Shown: piece after piece, positions 48,735 through 57,387 of the stretch
Layout: each line of letters starts with the position of its first letter
Numbering within the stretch: position 1 is the stretch's first letter
Source: Arsukibacterium sp. UBA5043
Lineage (GTDB): Bacteria > Pseudomonadota > Gammaproteobacteria > Enterobacterales > Alteromonadaceae
Assembly: GCA_002415085.1 (NCBI GenBank)
Contig: DIBV01000017.1
Coordinates: 485,818 to 549,817 of the forward strand
Length of the DNA stretch: 64,000 nt
Direction of reading: 5' to 3'
Notes under the pieces: model-generated
Database searches by the model: none
The model's input: only the letters and a program-made list of their open reading frames with translations
Told to the model about the DNA's origin: nothing
Made by a program: the position numbers and the translations under genes

Positions 48735-49382
48735 ATGACATTCTGGCAGGGTGCAGCATGGTTGATGTGGCTGGTATTATTGTTACGCTTTTTTCCGCGT
48801 GACGTCGTTACCAAACTGAAATCGGAAGCAGGCTATCAGCATTTGTGGTTCAGCTCTATCCTGGTCACTACGCTGCTTTGGTCAGTCCAGGCAGGCATTG
48901 AGCCGGGGCTTGAGTTGCATTTGCTTGGGGTCACTACGCTGGTGCTATGCCATGGCTGGCGGATAGCCTGGCTAATTGGCAGCGTTGCTGTGGTTTTTCT
49001 GGTGGGTGCAGGCAAAATAAATCTGGCTGATGCTGGCGTTATGGCGCTGTTGACCACACTATTGCCGGCGTTATTCAGCTATCTGATCTTTGCCTTGTCT
49101 TATCAGTATTTGCCGCGACATTTATTTATCTACATTTTCATTGCCGGTTTTGCCAATGCGGCGCTGACTATCAGCTTTAAAATGCTGCTAACCGCACTGT
49201 GGTTTTACTGGCAGGATCTGTACAGCTGGAGCAGTATTTATCAGAATTACCTGCAACTCGTGTTGCTTATCTGGTTCGCAGAAGCGCTGCTCAACGGCAT
49301 GGCCATTACCCTGATGAGTGTGTATCGCCCGCACTGGCTCAGGACCTTTTATGACAATGAATATTTGTCACCCGACCGCTAA
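48735..49382 (+). CDS. CbiM/COG3235-like integral membrane protein
   Basis: A 215-residue polytopic membrane protein with about six helices. The pattern GVTTLVLCHGWRIAWLIGSV, GVMALLTTLLPALFSYLIFA and LLIWFAEALLNGMAITLM resembles the energy-coupling-factor permease (CbiM-like) proteins of COG3235, which are associated with cobalt/nickel uptake. No EcfA or EcfT partner lies beside it. It starts 66 bases after the DUF6746 gene and may share its transcript. Substrate is not inferable. Confidence 0.65.
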   Translation: MTFWQGAAWLMWLVLLLRFFPRDVVTKLKSEAGYQHLWFSSILVTTLLWSVQAGIEPGLELHLLGVTTLVLCHGWRIAWLIGSVAVVFLVGAGKINLADAGVMALLTTLLPALFSYLIFALSYQYLPRHLFIYIFIAGFANAALTISFKMLLTALWFYWQDLYSWSSIYQNYLQLVLLIWFAEALLNGMAITLMSVYRPHWLRTFYDNEYLSPDR

Positions 49383-49428
49383 GCCAGTCCATAATATAAA
49401 AGGCTGACAGCTGCAAAACGACAAGTCG

Positions 49429-50781
49429 TTATACTACTCCCTGCTGAATCATGGCATCAGCAACCCGCCTGAAACCTGCTACATTGGCTCCAAGAATTAA
49501 GTTCGTGGGCCGGTCAAGCTCAGCAGCCGTATCACGGGTGCGCTGATATATATCCAGCATGATGTCTTTAAGTCTCTCGTCCACCTGTTTAAATGTCCAG
49601 CGTTGCATACTGGCGTTTTGAGCCATTTCCAGCTGACTGGTCGCAACGCCGCCCGCATTAGCCGCCTTGCCAGGAGCATAAGCAATTTTTGCTTTAAGAA
49701 ACAAATCTGCCGCCTCAGCGGTGCAAGGCATATTGGCGCCCTCACACACTGCAATACAACCGTTGTCGAGCAGCGATCTGGCATCGGCCGCATTTAATTC
49801 ATTTTGGGTGGCGCAGGGAAAGGCCACCTGACCAGCAACCCGCCATACCGCGTTGCCATCATCAGGATAGTTTTCACGGCTGATATATTCAGCATCTGGA
49901 TTGCGCTTGGCATAATCACTGAGCCTGCCATATTCGATTTCTTTAATTTGTTTTAAGCATTTAATATCGATGCCCTTTTTCTGATAAATAGTGCCATCCG
50001 AGTCAGAGCAGGTAATAGGTCTGGCACCTAAATCGATCAGTTTTTCAATGGTATGAATAGCAACATTACCGGAGCCTGACACCAGGCATTCCTTACCCTC
50101 CAGACTATCACCATTACCTTCCAGCATATGCTCAGCAAAGTAAACACAGCCATAACCGGTTGCCTCCTTACGCCCCAGTGAGCCGCCCCACAGAATATCT
50201 TTGCCTGTTAACACCCCTTCAAATTGATTGGTCAGTTTTTTATATTGACCAAACATATAGCCAAGCTCGCGGGTACCCACCCCAATATCGCCAGCAGGCA
50301 CATCAGTCCTGGGCCCGATATGCCGATATAGCTCATTCATAAATGCCTGACAAAACCGCATAATTTCACCATCTGACCGCCCTTTCGGGTCAAAGTCCGC
50401 ACCACCTTTGGCGCCACCCAACGGCAAGCCGGTCAGGGCATTTTTTAATACCTGTTCAAAACCAAGGAACTTTACAATGCTGCTGGTGACACTGGGATGG
50501 AACCGCAGACCGCCCTTATAGGGCCCTAAGGCAGAATTAAACTCAATCCGGTATCCCTTATTAACCTGCACCTTACCTTCGTCATCAACCCAGGCCACCC
50601 GAAACATGATTTGCCGTTCGGGTTCAACCATCCGCTCAATAATGGAATGCTGGCAAAAGCGGCTGTCTTCATCCAGCACCATCGCCAATGAGTCTAATAC
50701 TTCTTCCACTGCCTGATAGAATTCGGTTTGAGCCGGACTGCTTTTCTGCAGTTTAACAATCGTATTGTGGGTATAAGACAT
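49429..50781 (-). CDS. gdhA: NADP-specific glutamate dehydrogenase
   Basis: A 450-residue hexameric-type dehydrogenase converting 2-oxoglutarate and ammonium to glutamate. Substrate-site segments are GPYKGGLRFHPSV and GLPLGGAKGGADFDPKGRSD (catalytic Lys within), with PAGDIGVGTRELGYMFGQYK. The dinucleotide domain has CLVSGSGNVAIHTIEKL and the downstream CSDSDGTI, as in NADP-dependent bacterial GdhA. C-terminal KAANAGGVATSQLEMAQNA is conserved. The ATG at 50781 matches the family start. Confidence 0.96.
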   Translation of the reverse strand: MSYTHNTIVKLQKSSPAQTEFYQAVEEVLDSLAMVLDEDSRFCQHSIIERMVEPERQIMFRVAWVDDEGKVQVNKGYRIEFNSALGPYKGGLRFHPSVTSSIVKFLGFEQVLKNALTGLPLGGAKGGADFDPKGRSDGEIMRFCQAFMNELYRHIGPRTDVPAGDIGVGTRELGYMFGQYKKLTNQFEGVLTGKDILWGGSLGRKEATGYGCVYFAEHMLEGNGDSLEGKECLVSGSGNVAIHTIEKLIDLGARPITCSDSDGTIYQKKGIDIKCLKQIKEIEYGRLSDYAKRNPDAEYISRENYPDDGNAVWRVAGQVAFPCATQNELNAADARSLLDNGCIAVCEGANMPCTAEAADLFLKAKIAYAPGKAANAGGVATSQLEMAQNASMQRWTFKQVDERLKDIMLDIYQRTRDTAAELDRPTNLILGANVAGFRRVADAMIQQGVV

Positions 50782-50939
50782 AACATAAACCTGTTTAGTA
50801 AAAACCTGTAGCCTGCTTCAGCCGGACGGCAATCCCGCACTTGTGGGTAGGACTGTCAATTGCCGGAACACACTGGCACAATGGCCGATAATGAAAATTA
50901 TTTGTGTATTTTAGTTGGTAAACGTTGAAAGTACCTTTT

Positions 50940-51803
50940 ATGGATCACTTAGTTAACTATAGATTGGCTGGTTATAAAAATAGCATGCAACTGGCCGCTC
51001 TGGCTAACCGCTCTGCTTTTAGCACGGCTGAACCACCAATACTGTGCCTGCATGGCTGGCAGGATAATGCGGCCAGCTTTATCCCCCTGGCAGCGAGTTT
51101 ACCGGCGCTGCCACTGCTGGCACTGGATTTCCCCGGCCATGGACATTCTGCTGCGCGCAGCAGCGATGCGCATTATTACTTTTTTGACTGGGTTGAAGAT
51201 CTGGTGGCACTTTGTCAGCAGCAAGGCTGGCAACAGCTGACCGTAATAGGTCACTCGATGGGAGGGATGGTGGCTACCGCCCTGGCGGCGGCATTTCCTG
51301 AGCTGGTGGCACGACTGGTGTTGCTTGATAGCCTGGGCTTTGTTACCCAAGAGAACAGCAGCGGTGATCAGCTTCGCCAGGGAATTGTTTCCCGCCTCAA
51401 AACTCCACCCAGACGCAAGCCAGAATATCCGGATCTTAATGCAGCCGCTACAGCACGACTGAGCCAAAGCGACTTTACTTTGCAACAAGCGCTGTTACTG
51501 GCAGAGCGAGGCACTGTGGCAAGTCAGAATGGTATCAGCTGGCGTAATGACTATCGCCTGCGCTATAAATCAGTGCACCGGCTGACTGACAGCCAGGCCA
51601 GGGAGCTTTGTCAGGCAGTACAGGCACCGGTACTGGCAATCTTAGCTGCTGACGGGCCTTTTGTCGGTAAACTGGCAACAATGCAAAGTTGGTATCAACA
51701 GTTAAGCGTTAAGCAACTTAACGGCGGGCATCATTGTCATATGACCGCTGCCGAAGAGGTTGCCAGGCTGCTTGGTGCCTGGCTTGATTACTCAGACTGT
51801 TAA
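50940..51803 (+). CDS. Alpha/beta hydrolase
   Basis: A 287-residue cytoplasmic hydrolase of the epoxide-hydrolase/esterase type. The oxyanion motif is LCLHGWQDNAASF, followed by LDFPGHGHSAARS and the nucleophile elbow VIGHSMGGMVATALAA. The catalytic His is likely in LNGGHHCHM near the C-terminus, and Asp in the AAxG region before it. The substrate is unknown. I start at ATG 50940; a TTG at 50925 is also in frame and neither has a strong ribosome site. Confidence 0.85.
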   Translation: MDHLVNYRLAGYKNSMQLAALANRSAFSTAEPPILCLHGWQDNAASFIPLAASLPALPLLALDFPGHGHSAARSSDAHYYFFDWVEDLVALCQQQGWQQLTVIGHSMGGMVATALAAAFPELVARLVLLDSLGFVTQENSSGDQLRQGIVSRLKTPPRRKPEYPDLNAAATARLSQSDFTLQQALLLAERGTVASQNGISWRNDYRLRYKSVHRLTDSQARELCQAVQAPVLAILAADGPFVGKLATMQSWYQQLSVKQLNGGHHCHMTAAEEVARLLGAWLDYSDC

Positions 51804-51831
51804 TACTGTCCTTGTTTATAAGGCCTGTTGG

Positions 51832-53682
51832 TTATTGCAAGATATAACTGACCGACACGCCGAAATTAGCCCCGGCAGTGGCATAGCCCCGGCTGGTGTA
51901 ATACTGCTTATCGGTCAGATTGGCCAGGCGGGCTCTTAACGTCAGCTGCGGCGAAATAGAGTAGCTTAGCCCTGCGCCCCACACTGTATGGGCTGGCGCA
52001 GCAGGAAAAGCATCGCCGCTAAACCAGTCAGCCCCCTGATAAGTGGCACTCTGATAATCTGCCGTGATAAACGCCGACCAGTGAACAGCGGTATAACTGC
52101 CACGCCAGTTGACAGTGTTTTCGGGGCGGCGCTCCAGTTTCTGGCCAGTGCCGAGGTTCTCTGTATCAAGCCAGCTATAGCTGAAATTACTGCGCCATTG
52201 CTGCCACTGCTGGCTGAGACTCAACTCAATTCCCTGCACTGTCGCCAGCAGCACATTTTCTGCCTGCTCCACGCCCTGAATAAGATTCGTAACCTCGCGG
52301 TCAAACCAGGCAAGTTGCAACTGAATGCCGCTGCTGAGGTAACTTAGCGCAATTTCATCTGATACCGATTGCTCTGGCTTAAGATCCGGGTTAGCGAAAC
52401 CGGGAAAGTATAACTGGTTAAATGACGGTACTTTAAAAGCAGTACCGCGGCTGACCCGCAATTGCCAGTGGTTGGCAAACTGATAACCAGCAGCAAGCTG
52501 CCAGGTGGTTTCAGCGCCATAGTAATTTATCGCATCGTGTCGGGCCGCTGCTTCGAGCTGCAGCGCGTCATAATCATAATTGATGCCGGCGAAGACAGCG
52601 CGATTAATTCTGCTGGTTTGCTCATAAGCTGTCGCTGATTTTGCCACCTGCTCCTGATACCAGTTAGCACCGCCGACAAAGCCAAGGCCAGAGGCAAAGT
52701 CTGTTGTCAGCTGATAATTAAATTCATCCCGCTCAGTAACAAAGGGGCTGCGCGAATCAGGACCAAAGGTACTGTCACTGTCCAGTGTCCGGCTAAGCTT
52801 GGTCTGATGCTGCCAGCCGCTTAATTGTTGCTGCCAGCCAAGCAGATAAGTGCGGCTGAGGGTATCCGTTTCATCTTCAGTGCCAAAACTGGTGTCAAAC
52901 TGATTAAAGCCGGAATTAACGTCAGCCTGGGCTGACCACAGGCCAAAGTCGGTACGGTAATCAGCGGCAGCTTTTAGATATTGCTGCTGATAGCCATCGC
53001 TATCAGGGTCCTGTGCTGGCTGGGCATTGAAGCCATCTGCCTGGCTCACCCCGGCGCTGGCCCACAGCGTGAGCTGTTCCCGTTGCTTACTGGCGCTGAT
53101 ATCGGCGCTGGCCTGACCGAAGCTGCCGACATCAGCATGTAATTCCAGGGCACTGCTGCGCCGGGTAGTAATAGCAATAACCCCTGCCAGTGCATCAGAG
53201 CCATACCAGGCAGCGCGCGGCCCGCGAATTACCTCAATCCGTTCAATCAGCGCCAGCGGCACCATCGACAATGGCTTATACCCCAGGGTGGCAGAACCGG
53301 TTCGTACACCATCAACCAACACCAGTGTATGGCCCGTATTACCGCCGCGGACATAGACACTGCTATTCTGGCCACGACCACCATCTCGGGACATATTAAT
53401 ACCGGGCAGCTGCGCCAGCAGCTCGGGTAAATCATTGGCCTGACGCGCCAGAATATCAGAGCGGTTCAGTATGGTTATACTGGCCAACACGTCTTGCGCT
53501 ACTCTTGCAGTGCGGTTGGCGTAGATACTGATATGCTCAATTGCTGGCGTATCAGAGCCATTATTGGTAACGGAGGTGTCATTGCGGATAAAAGTATCAT
53601 TCTGACTGCCGGCGGCGAATGTATCAGCCACAACCGGACAGCACGCTGCAACCAGCAAGGTTGCAAAAGCAGGTTTAAACAT
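51832..53682 (-). CDS. btuB: Vitamin B12 outer-membrane receptor BtuB
   Basis: A 616-residue TonB-dependent receptor. After the signal peptide (ending in the VADTFA region) comes a TonB-box-like stretch (IEHISIYANRTARVAQ), then the plug with LAQLPGINMSRDGGRGQNSS, VYVRGGNTGHTLVLVDGVRT and IERIEVIRGPRAAWYGSDAL, closely following BtuB. The barrel ends with NFGVSVSYIL. The start at 53682 follows AGGAG. Identity is reinforced by a cobalamin riboswitch directly upstream, so it is repressed when B12 is plentiful. Confidence 0.94.
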   Translation of the reverse strand: MFKPAFATLLVAACCPVVADTFAAGSQNDTFIRNDTSVTNNGSDTPAIEHISIYANRTARVAQDVLASITILNRSDILARQANDLPELLAQLPGINMSRDGGRGQNSSVYVRGGNTGHTLVLVDGVRTGSATLGYKPLSMVPLALIERIEVIRGPRAAWYGSDALAGVIAITTRRSSALELHADVGSFGQASADISASKQREQLTLWASAGVSQADGFNAQPAQDPDSDGYQQQYLKAAADYRTDFGLWSAQADVNSGFNQFDTSFGTEDETDTLSRTYLLGWQQQLSGWQHQTKLSRTLDSDSTFGPDSRSPFVTERDEFNYQLTTDFASGLGFVGGANWYQEQVAKSATAYEQTSRINRAVFAGINYDYDALQLEAAARHDAINYYGAETTWQLAAGYQFANHWQLRVSRGTAFKVPSFNQLYFPGFANPDLKPEQSVSDEIALSYLSSGIQLQLAWFDREVTNLIQGVEQAENVLLATVQGIELSLSQQWQQWRSNFSYSWLDTENLGTGQKLERRPENTVNWRGSYTAVHWSAFITADYQSATYQGADWFSGDAFPAAPAHTVWGAGLSYSISPQLTLRARLANLTDKQYYTSRGYATAGANFGVSVSYILQ

Positions 53683-53734
53683 CAAAACTCCTACAATGTG
53701 CCCACCGCACATCTTAGTTAGTTAATGGACTTTT

Positions 53735-53890
53735 CAGGCCGGTCTCCGGGCTGACAACCTGCTTGCGCCAAAACTTTACCTTCCCATCAGCTGACAGTGG
53801 TTATTAAAGTTTTGATAGTTGTTTACCGTTGCGGGGGCAGCTCTGGCTTAAACCAGATTCCCGTTTAACTGCAGCATGCTGCAGCACCTG
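53735..53890 (-). ncRNA. Cobalamin (B12) riboswitch in the btuB leader
   Basis: Read on the minus strand, the leader contains GGTGCTGCAGC, AACGGGAATCTGGT, the conserved GAGCTGCCCCCGCAACGGTAA, the B12-box region AACCACTGTCAGCTGATGGG with GAAGG following, and the 3' P1-side element CCGGAGACCGGCCTG. Order and spacing match the class I cobalamin riboswitch. It ends about 50 bases before the btuB ATG; without an obvious U-tract terminator downstream, control is probably at translation initiation. Confidence 0.92.
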
Positions 53891-53917
53891 AAAAAAAACG
53901 GCCTTGGTTAAGGCCGT
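53891..53917 (-). terminator. Intrinsic terminator after yajQ
   Basis: On the minus strand ACGGCCTT and AAGGCCGT form an 8-bp stem with a 4-base loop, followed by eight T. It lies about 70 bases after the yajQ stop and directly abuts the riboswitch. Confidence 0.85.
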
Positions 53918-53921
53918 GTGC

Positions 53922-53949
53922 AGTTTAACCCTGAAGCAGAAAATGTCAA
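53922..53949 (-). promoter_or_regulatory. Probable btuB promoter
   Basis: On the minus strand TTGACA (53944-53949) and TAAACT (53922-53927) are 16 bases apart. A start near 53915 would fall inside the upstream arm of the yajQ terminator hairpin, leaving the btuB transcript with only a partial stem. Confidence 0.55.
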
Positions 53950-53985
53950 TAGATATCCAGATGGCTAAACCATTAGCAAGAAAGA

Positions 53986-54468
53986 CTAATCACGAAAATT
54001 AGTAAACTGAAACGCCTGCTCCAACTCACTACCACGAACCAGCGCTATTGCTTCTTGCAAATCATCGCGCTTTTTACCGGTAATTCGTACTTGATCGCCC
54101 TGAATGGCCGCCTGCACTTTCAGCTTGTTATCTTTAATCAGCTTAACCAGTTTTTTCGCCATATCCTGCTCTATCCCCTGCAGCAGACTGACACTAAGGC
54201 TGTATGTTTTACCGGAATGGACCACATCGCCCTCTTTAAATGAGCGCACATCCAGACCGCGTTTTACCGCTTTTGCCAGAAATATTTCCAGCATTTGCTG
54301 CAGCTGAAACTCTGCTTCAGCCTTCATTGTGATCACTTTTTCTTTCAGGGTAAATTCTGCCTGCACACCGCGAAAATCAAAGCGGGTAGCAAGTTCACGA
54401 TTAGCATTTTCTACTGCATTGAGTACTTCTTGCTGATCGACTTCTGAGACGATATCAAATGAGGGCAT
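53986..54468 (-). CDS. yajQ: YajQ-family nucleotide-binding protein
   Basis: A 160-residue protein of the YajQ family, two ferredoxin-like domains: [20 protein letters not shown] at the start, [16 protein letters not shown], and the C-terminal [19 protein letters not shown]. Members in Xanthomonas and Pseudomonas bind cyclic di-GMP; in other bacteria binding of different nucleotides has been reported. The ATG at 54468 follows AAGGAG and gives the family length. A terminator follows. Confidence 0.95.
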   Translation of the reverse strand: MPSFDIVSEVDQQEVLNAVENANRELATRFDFRGVQAEFTLKEKVITMKAEAEFQLQQMLEIFLAKAVKRGLDVRSFKEGDVVHSGKTYSLSVSLLQGIEQDMAKKLVKLIKDNKLKVQAAIQGDQVRITGKKRDDLQEAIALVRGSELEQAFQFTNFRD

Positions 54469-54562
54469 TAAAATTCTCCTTAGCATAAGCCATTCTGTCT
54501 GCTGGTGATTATAACCAGAAAACTGCTACAATCCGAGCGCAGTTTCTGACAGAGGGCTCGCT

Positions 54563-54919
54563 GTGCCGCAGATTTTTTATCGTTGGATATGTATATTGTG
54601 TTTTGTGCTGGCAACCGCCGGTTTTCTGGCTGAGCTAAGTGGTCACCGGATAGCGGGAGGTTTCGCACATGTAGACAAGATGGCGCATTTCGGTATTTTT
54701 ATCGTTTTAACTGCGCTACTTTGGAAAGGCTTTAAACTTGCGCCAGTAGGAGCATTCCTGCTGCTGGGCGTTTACGGGGGCGCTGTAGAGTTAGCGCAGC
54801 ACTACCTGACCCGCCGCACAGGTGACTGGCTGGACTGGCTGGCTGATGTTGCAGGTATCGTTACTTTTTATCTGGCCCGTACGCTATGGCATTATCTTCG
54901 TCCACGCAGTCAGCGTTAA
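54563..54919 (+). CDS. VanZ-like membrane protein
   Basis: A 118-residue protein with about four hydrophobic segments and the VanZ-type motifs HVDKMAHFGIFIVLTALLW and GGAVELAQHYLTRRTGDWLDWLADVAGI (in two parts). The role of such small VanZ-like proteins outside glycopeptide resistance is unclear; nothing here suggests resistance. The start is a GTG with AGAGGG upstream. Its end overlaps panE by 34 bases. Confidence 0.8.
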   Translation: MPQIFYRWICILCFVLATAGFLAELSGHRIAGGFAHVDKMAHFGIFIVLTALLWKGFKLAPVGAFLLLGVYGGAVELAQHYLTRRTGDWLDWLADVAGIVTFYLARTLWHYLRPRSQR

Positions 54920-55803
54920 GCTGGGTTATTGTTGGCCGCGGTGCCATTGGCTTACTTGCAGCCGCGCGGCTACAACAGGCGGGATATACCGCAACCCTGT
55001 GGTTGAAACAGCCTGATGCCGTCCAACTCAAATTTACTGATCTTAAGCAGCAAAGCCAGCACCGGATACTGCGACCTCAGCCAACTGATACGGCTATACA
55101 ACGCGTCCTGGTACCTGTTAAAGCGTATGATGTCCTCAACGCGGTAGCACAATTAGTGCCCTTTCTCGCCAATGACGCCCAGTTGGTTATTAGTCACAAT
55201 GGTATCATACCTATCGAGCCGTTACTGGCTTTGCTGCGCCCCGCACAAGGGCTCTGGTTTTTGTCAACAAGTCAGGCCGCGTACAAGCCAGCAGCCCATC
55301 ACGTAGTTCACACTGGTGAGGGCAAGAGTTATATAACAAAACTGACTGCGTCTGACAGTGATGATAACCAGACCATTGCGGCAATGAGCGCGGCTTTAGG
55401 GCCTGTTAATGTCGTATCTGACATTTACCCCATGCGCTGGCTAAAACTCGCGGTAAACGCGGCAATTAACCCATTGACAGCAATAGAAAACTGCCAGAAC
55501 GGCCAATTAGCGCAACCTCAATATCGGGCGCAGATCAGCGCTTTAACAACAGAGGTGTGCCAGGTAGCTGCAGCACTGGGTTATCCGATGGATCCTGCTA
55601 ACACGCTACAAACGGTATATCAGGTCATCAGCGCAACATCTGATAATTTTTCATCTATGCAGCAAGACATTCAAGCCGGCCGGCAGACGGAGATTGTGGC
55701 AATTTGCGGTTATATTTGCCAGCAAGCGGCACAGCTGCAACTGGCAGTGCCGGCAAATCAGCAGATGCTAAACCAGATCCTGGCAAAAACAACAACTAGC
55801 TGA
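54886..55803 (+). CDS. panE: 2-dehydropantoate 2-reductase (ketopantoate reductase)
   Basis: A 305-residue NADPH-dependent enzyme of the pantothenate pathway. The nucleotide loop VIVGRGAIGLLAAARL is at the N-terminus, and the catalytic Lys with neighbouring Asn residues is in MRWLKLAVNAAINPLTAI. SSMQQDIQAGRQTEIVAICGYI is the typical C-terminal segment. The overlap with the VanZ-like gene suggests co-transcription; a start a few codons later is possible. Its 3' end overlaps convergent thiI by eight bases. Confidence 0.88.
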   Translation: MALSSSTQSALSWVIVGRGAIGLLAAARLQQAGYTATLWLKQPDAVQLKFTDLKQQSQHRILRPQPTDTAIQRVLVPVKAYDVLNAVAQLVPFLANDAQLVISHNGIIPIEPLLALLRPAQGLWFLSTSQAAYKPAAHHVVHTGEGKSYITKLTASDSDDNQTIAAMSAALGPVNVVSDIYPMRWLKLAVNAAINPLTAIENCQNGQLAQPQYRAQISALTTEVCQVAAALGYPMDPANTLQTVYQVISATSDNFSSMQQDIQAGRQTEIVAICGYICQQAAQLQLAVPANQQMLNQILAKTTTS

Positions 55804-57259
55804 CAGGCCGGTACACTGACACGTTACGATGCCCCTGCTCGTGCAATAATACCGCTTGTAACCTGCTCATCACGCCTTTAGCGCAATAACAATAGTAGTG
55901 GCGACTGTTATCGAGATTAACAAACTGACTGGCCAGGCGGAAAAAAGGCATCTCTACCACAGGTATCCCCACATCTTTAAATGGCGCCTGCTCTGTTTCT
56001 TCGGGGCTGCGTATATCAAGAATAACCGCATTATCGGCCAGCTCACTAAGCTCACTTACCACATGCGCTTCTTGCTCTGCCTGATAATCAATGGTGCGGA
56101 TATCCAGAATTTTCGCCGCGTTAACCATTTTTTCCAGCAGCGCCATATCTAAGCGGGCTTCGTTCTGTTCAATATCTGACTGCACCGCATTGACGGTGGG
56201 CTTGTTTGAAATCACACCGCAATACTCAGGCATGCTCTTGGCAAGCTCTTCTACCCCTATTTGACGGGCAATATCAATAATATCTTGTTTATCGTGGTAA
56301 ATAAGTGGCCGTAACACTAAATCCGGAACCACTTTATCGATGACAGCCAGATTGGCAATGGTCTGACTGGACACCTGACCGATACTTTCTCCGGTGACCA
56401 GGGCGTTAATACCTAGATCACGCGCTACCGCGCTGGCAGCCCGTAGCATCATCCGTTTTAAAATAACACCCATAACGCCGTTATCAACGTGTTCCAGAAT
56501 GTTATCAACCACAGGCGCAAAATCGACACTGACAAACTTAACCCGGTGCGACAGGCTAAACTTTTGCCATAAAAAATTTGCAACCTCCCGTACACCGGCT
56601 TCGTGGGCTGCCCCGCCCAGATTAAAAAATAAGTAATGAGTACGCAGGCCTTTACGGATCATCAGGTAACTGGCCACCGCAGAATCGTAGCCACCGGAAA
56701 TAAGCGATAGAACATCTGATTGTGAGGGTAGCGGAAATCCGCCCATACCGCGAAAACTTTCACTAAGCAGCAGTAGTTTGTCCTGCTTAATCTCCAGTTT
56801 AATCGTAATATCAGGCTGCTTTAACTGGACTTTTGCCGATGCTACCTGCTGATTGAGTCCACCGCCAATGTAGCGCTCTGCTTCAATAGAACTGAAACCA
56901 TGTTTACCCTGGCGCCGCACACGGACACAAAAGGTTTTACCTGGTAGCTGAGCCTGATATACCGCCAACACCTTAAGAAAAATATCATGTAAATCAGCAA
57001 AGGTTGACGTGCGCATCTCAGAAAAGCTGACGATACCCGGTATACATTCTAAACGCTCAATAAGCTTGGCGCGAATATGTGGCGAAGCGTTACTGCAACT
57101 GACAATAAGATGATCAAACAGGTTAGTCACGACAACGCCCGGATCCACCTGAGTCAGAATAGTTTTCAGGTTGCGTTCAAGTAACTTAGTCTGGCGCTTT
57201 CGCACCGACCTGCTTTTAATGGCAATTTCAGGGTGTAATTTGATTATAAATTCAAGCAT
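55796..57259 (-). CDS. thiI: ThiI, tRNA 4-thiouridine synthase with rhodanese domain
   Basis: A 487-residue enzyme that inserts sulfur at U8 of tRNA and takes part in thiazole sulfur transfer. It has an N-terminal ferredoxin-like/THUMP region (EFIIKLHPEIAIKSRSVRKR), the PP-loop SLISGGYDSAVASYL, the disulfide-forming Cys in MPEYCGVISNKPTV and a C-terminal rhodanese domain whose persulfide Cys is in YYCYCAKGVMSRLQA. All residues known from E. coli ThiI are kept. I take ATG 57259; a TTG at 57268 is also in frame. Confidence 0.95.
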   Translation of the reverse strand: MLEFIIKLHPEIAIKSRSVRKRQTKLLERNLKTILTQVDPGVVVTNLFDHLIVSCSNASPHIRAKLIERLECIPGIVSFSEMRTSTFADLHDIFLKVLAVYQAQLPGKTFCVRVRRQGKHGFSSIEAERYIGGGLNQQVASAKVQLKQPDITIKLEIKQDKLLLLSESFRGMGGFPLPSQSDVLSLISGGYDSAVASYLMIRKGLRTHYLFFNLGGAAHEAGVREVANFLWQKFSLSHRVKFVSVDFAPVVDNILEHVDNGVMGVILKRMMLRAASAVARDLGINALVTGESIGQVSSQTIANLAVIDKVVPDLVLRPLIYHDKQDIIDIARQIGVEELAKSMPEYCGVISNKPTVNAVQSDIEQNEARLDMALLEKMVNAAKILDIRTIDYQAEQEAHVVSELSELADNAVILDIRSPEETEQAPFKDVGIPVVEMPFFRLASQFVNLDNSRHYYCYCAKGVMSRLQAVLLHEQGHRNVSVYRPVS

Positions 57260-57387
57260 AACATTCAAAAATGGCAGTTGCAGTGTTCAAAAGTGGCGCG
57301 GATTATAGCTTAAAGCCAGAAGAACACCTAGCCTGGTGCTTACCTCTGGCTTTAATCACTTCTCTTTACTGACTAACCGTGTCTCAG

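Noticed and set aside
54563..54919. VanZ-like gene as a glycopeptide resistance marker
   Set aside because: Only the small VanZ-like domain is present, with no vanA/H/X-type genes; such proteins are common and unrelated to resistance in Gram-negative bacteria.
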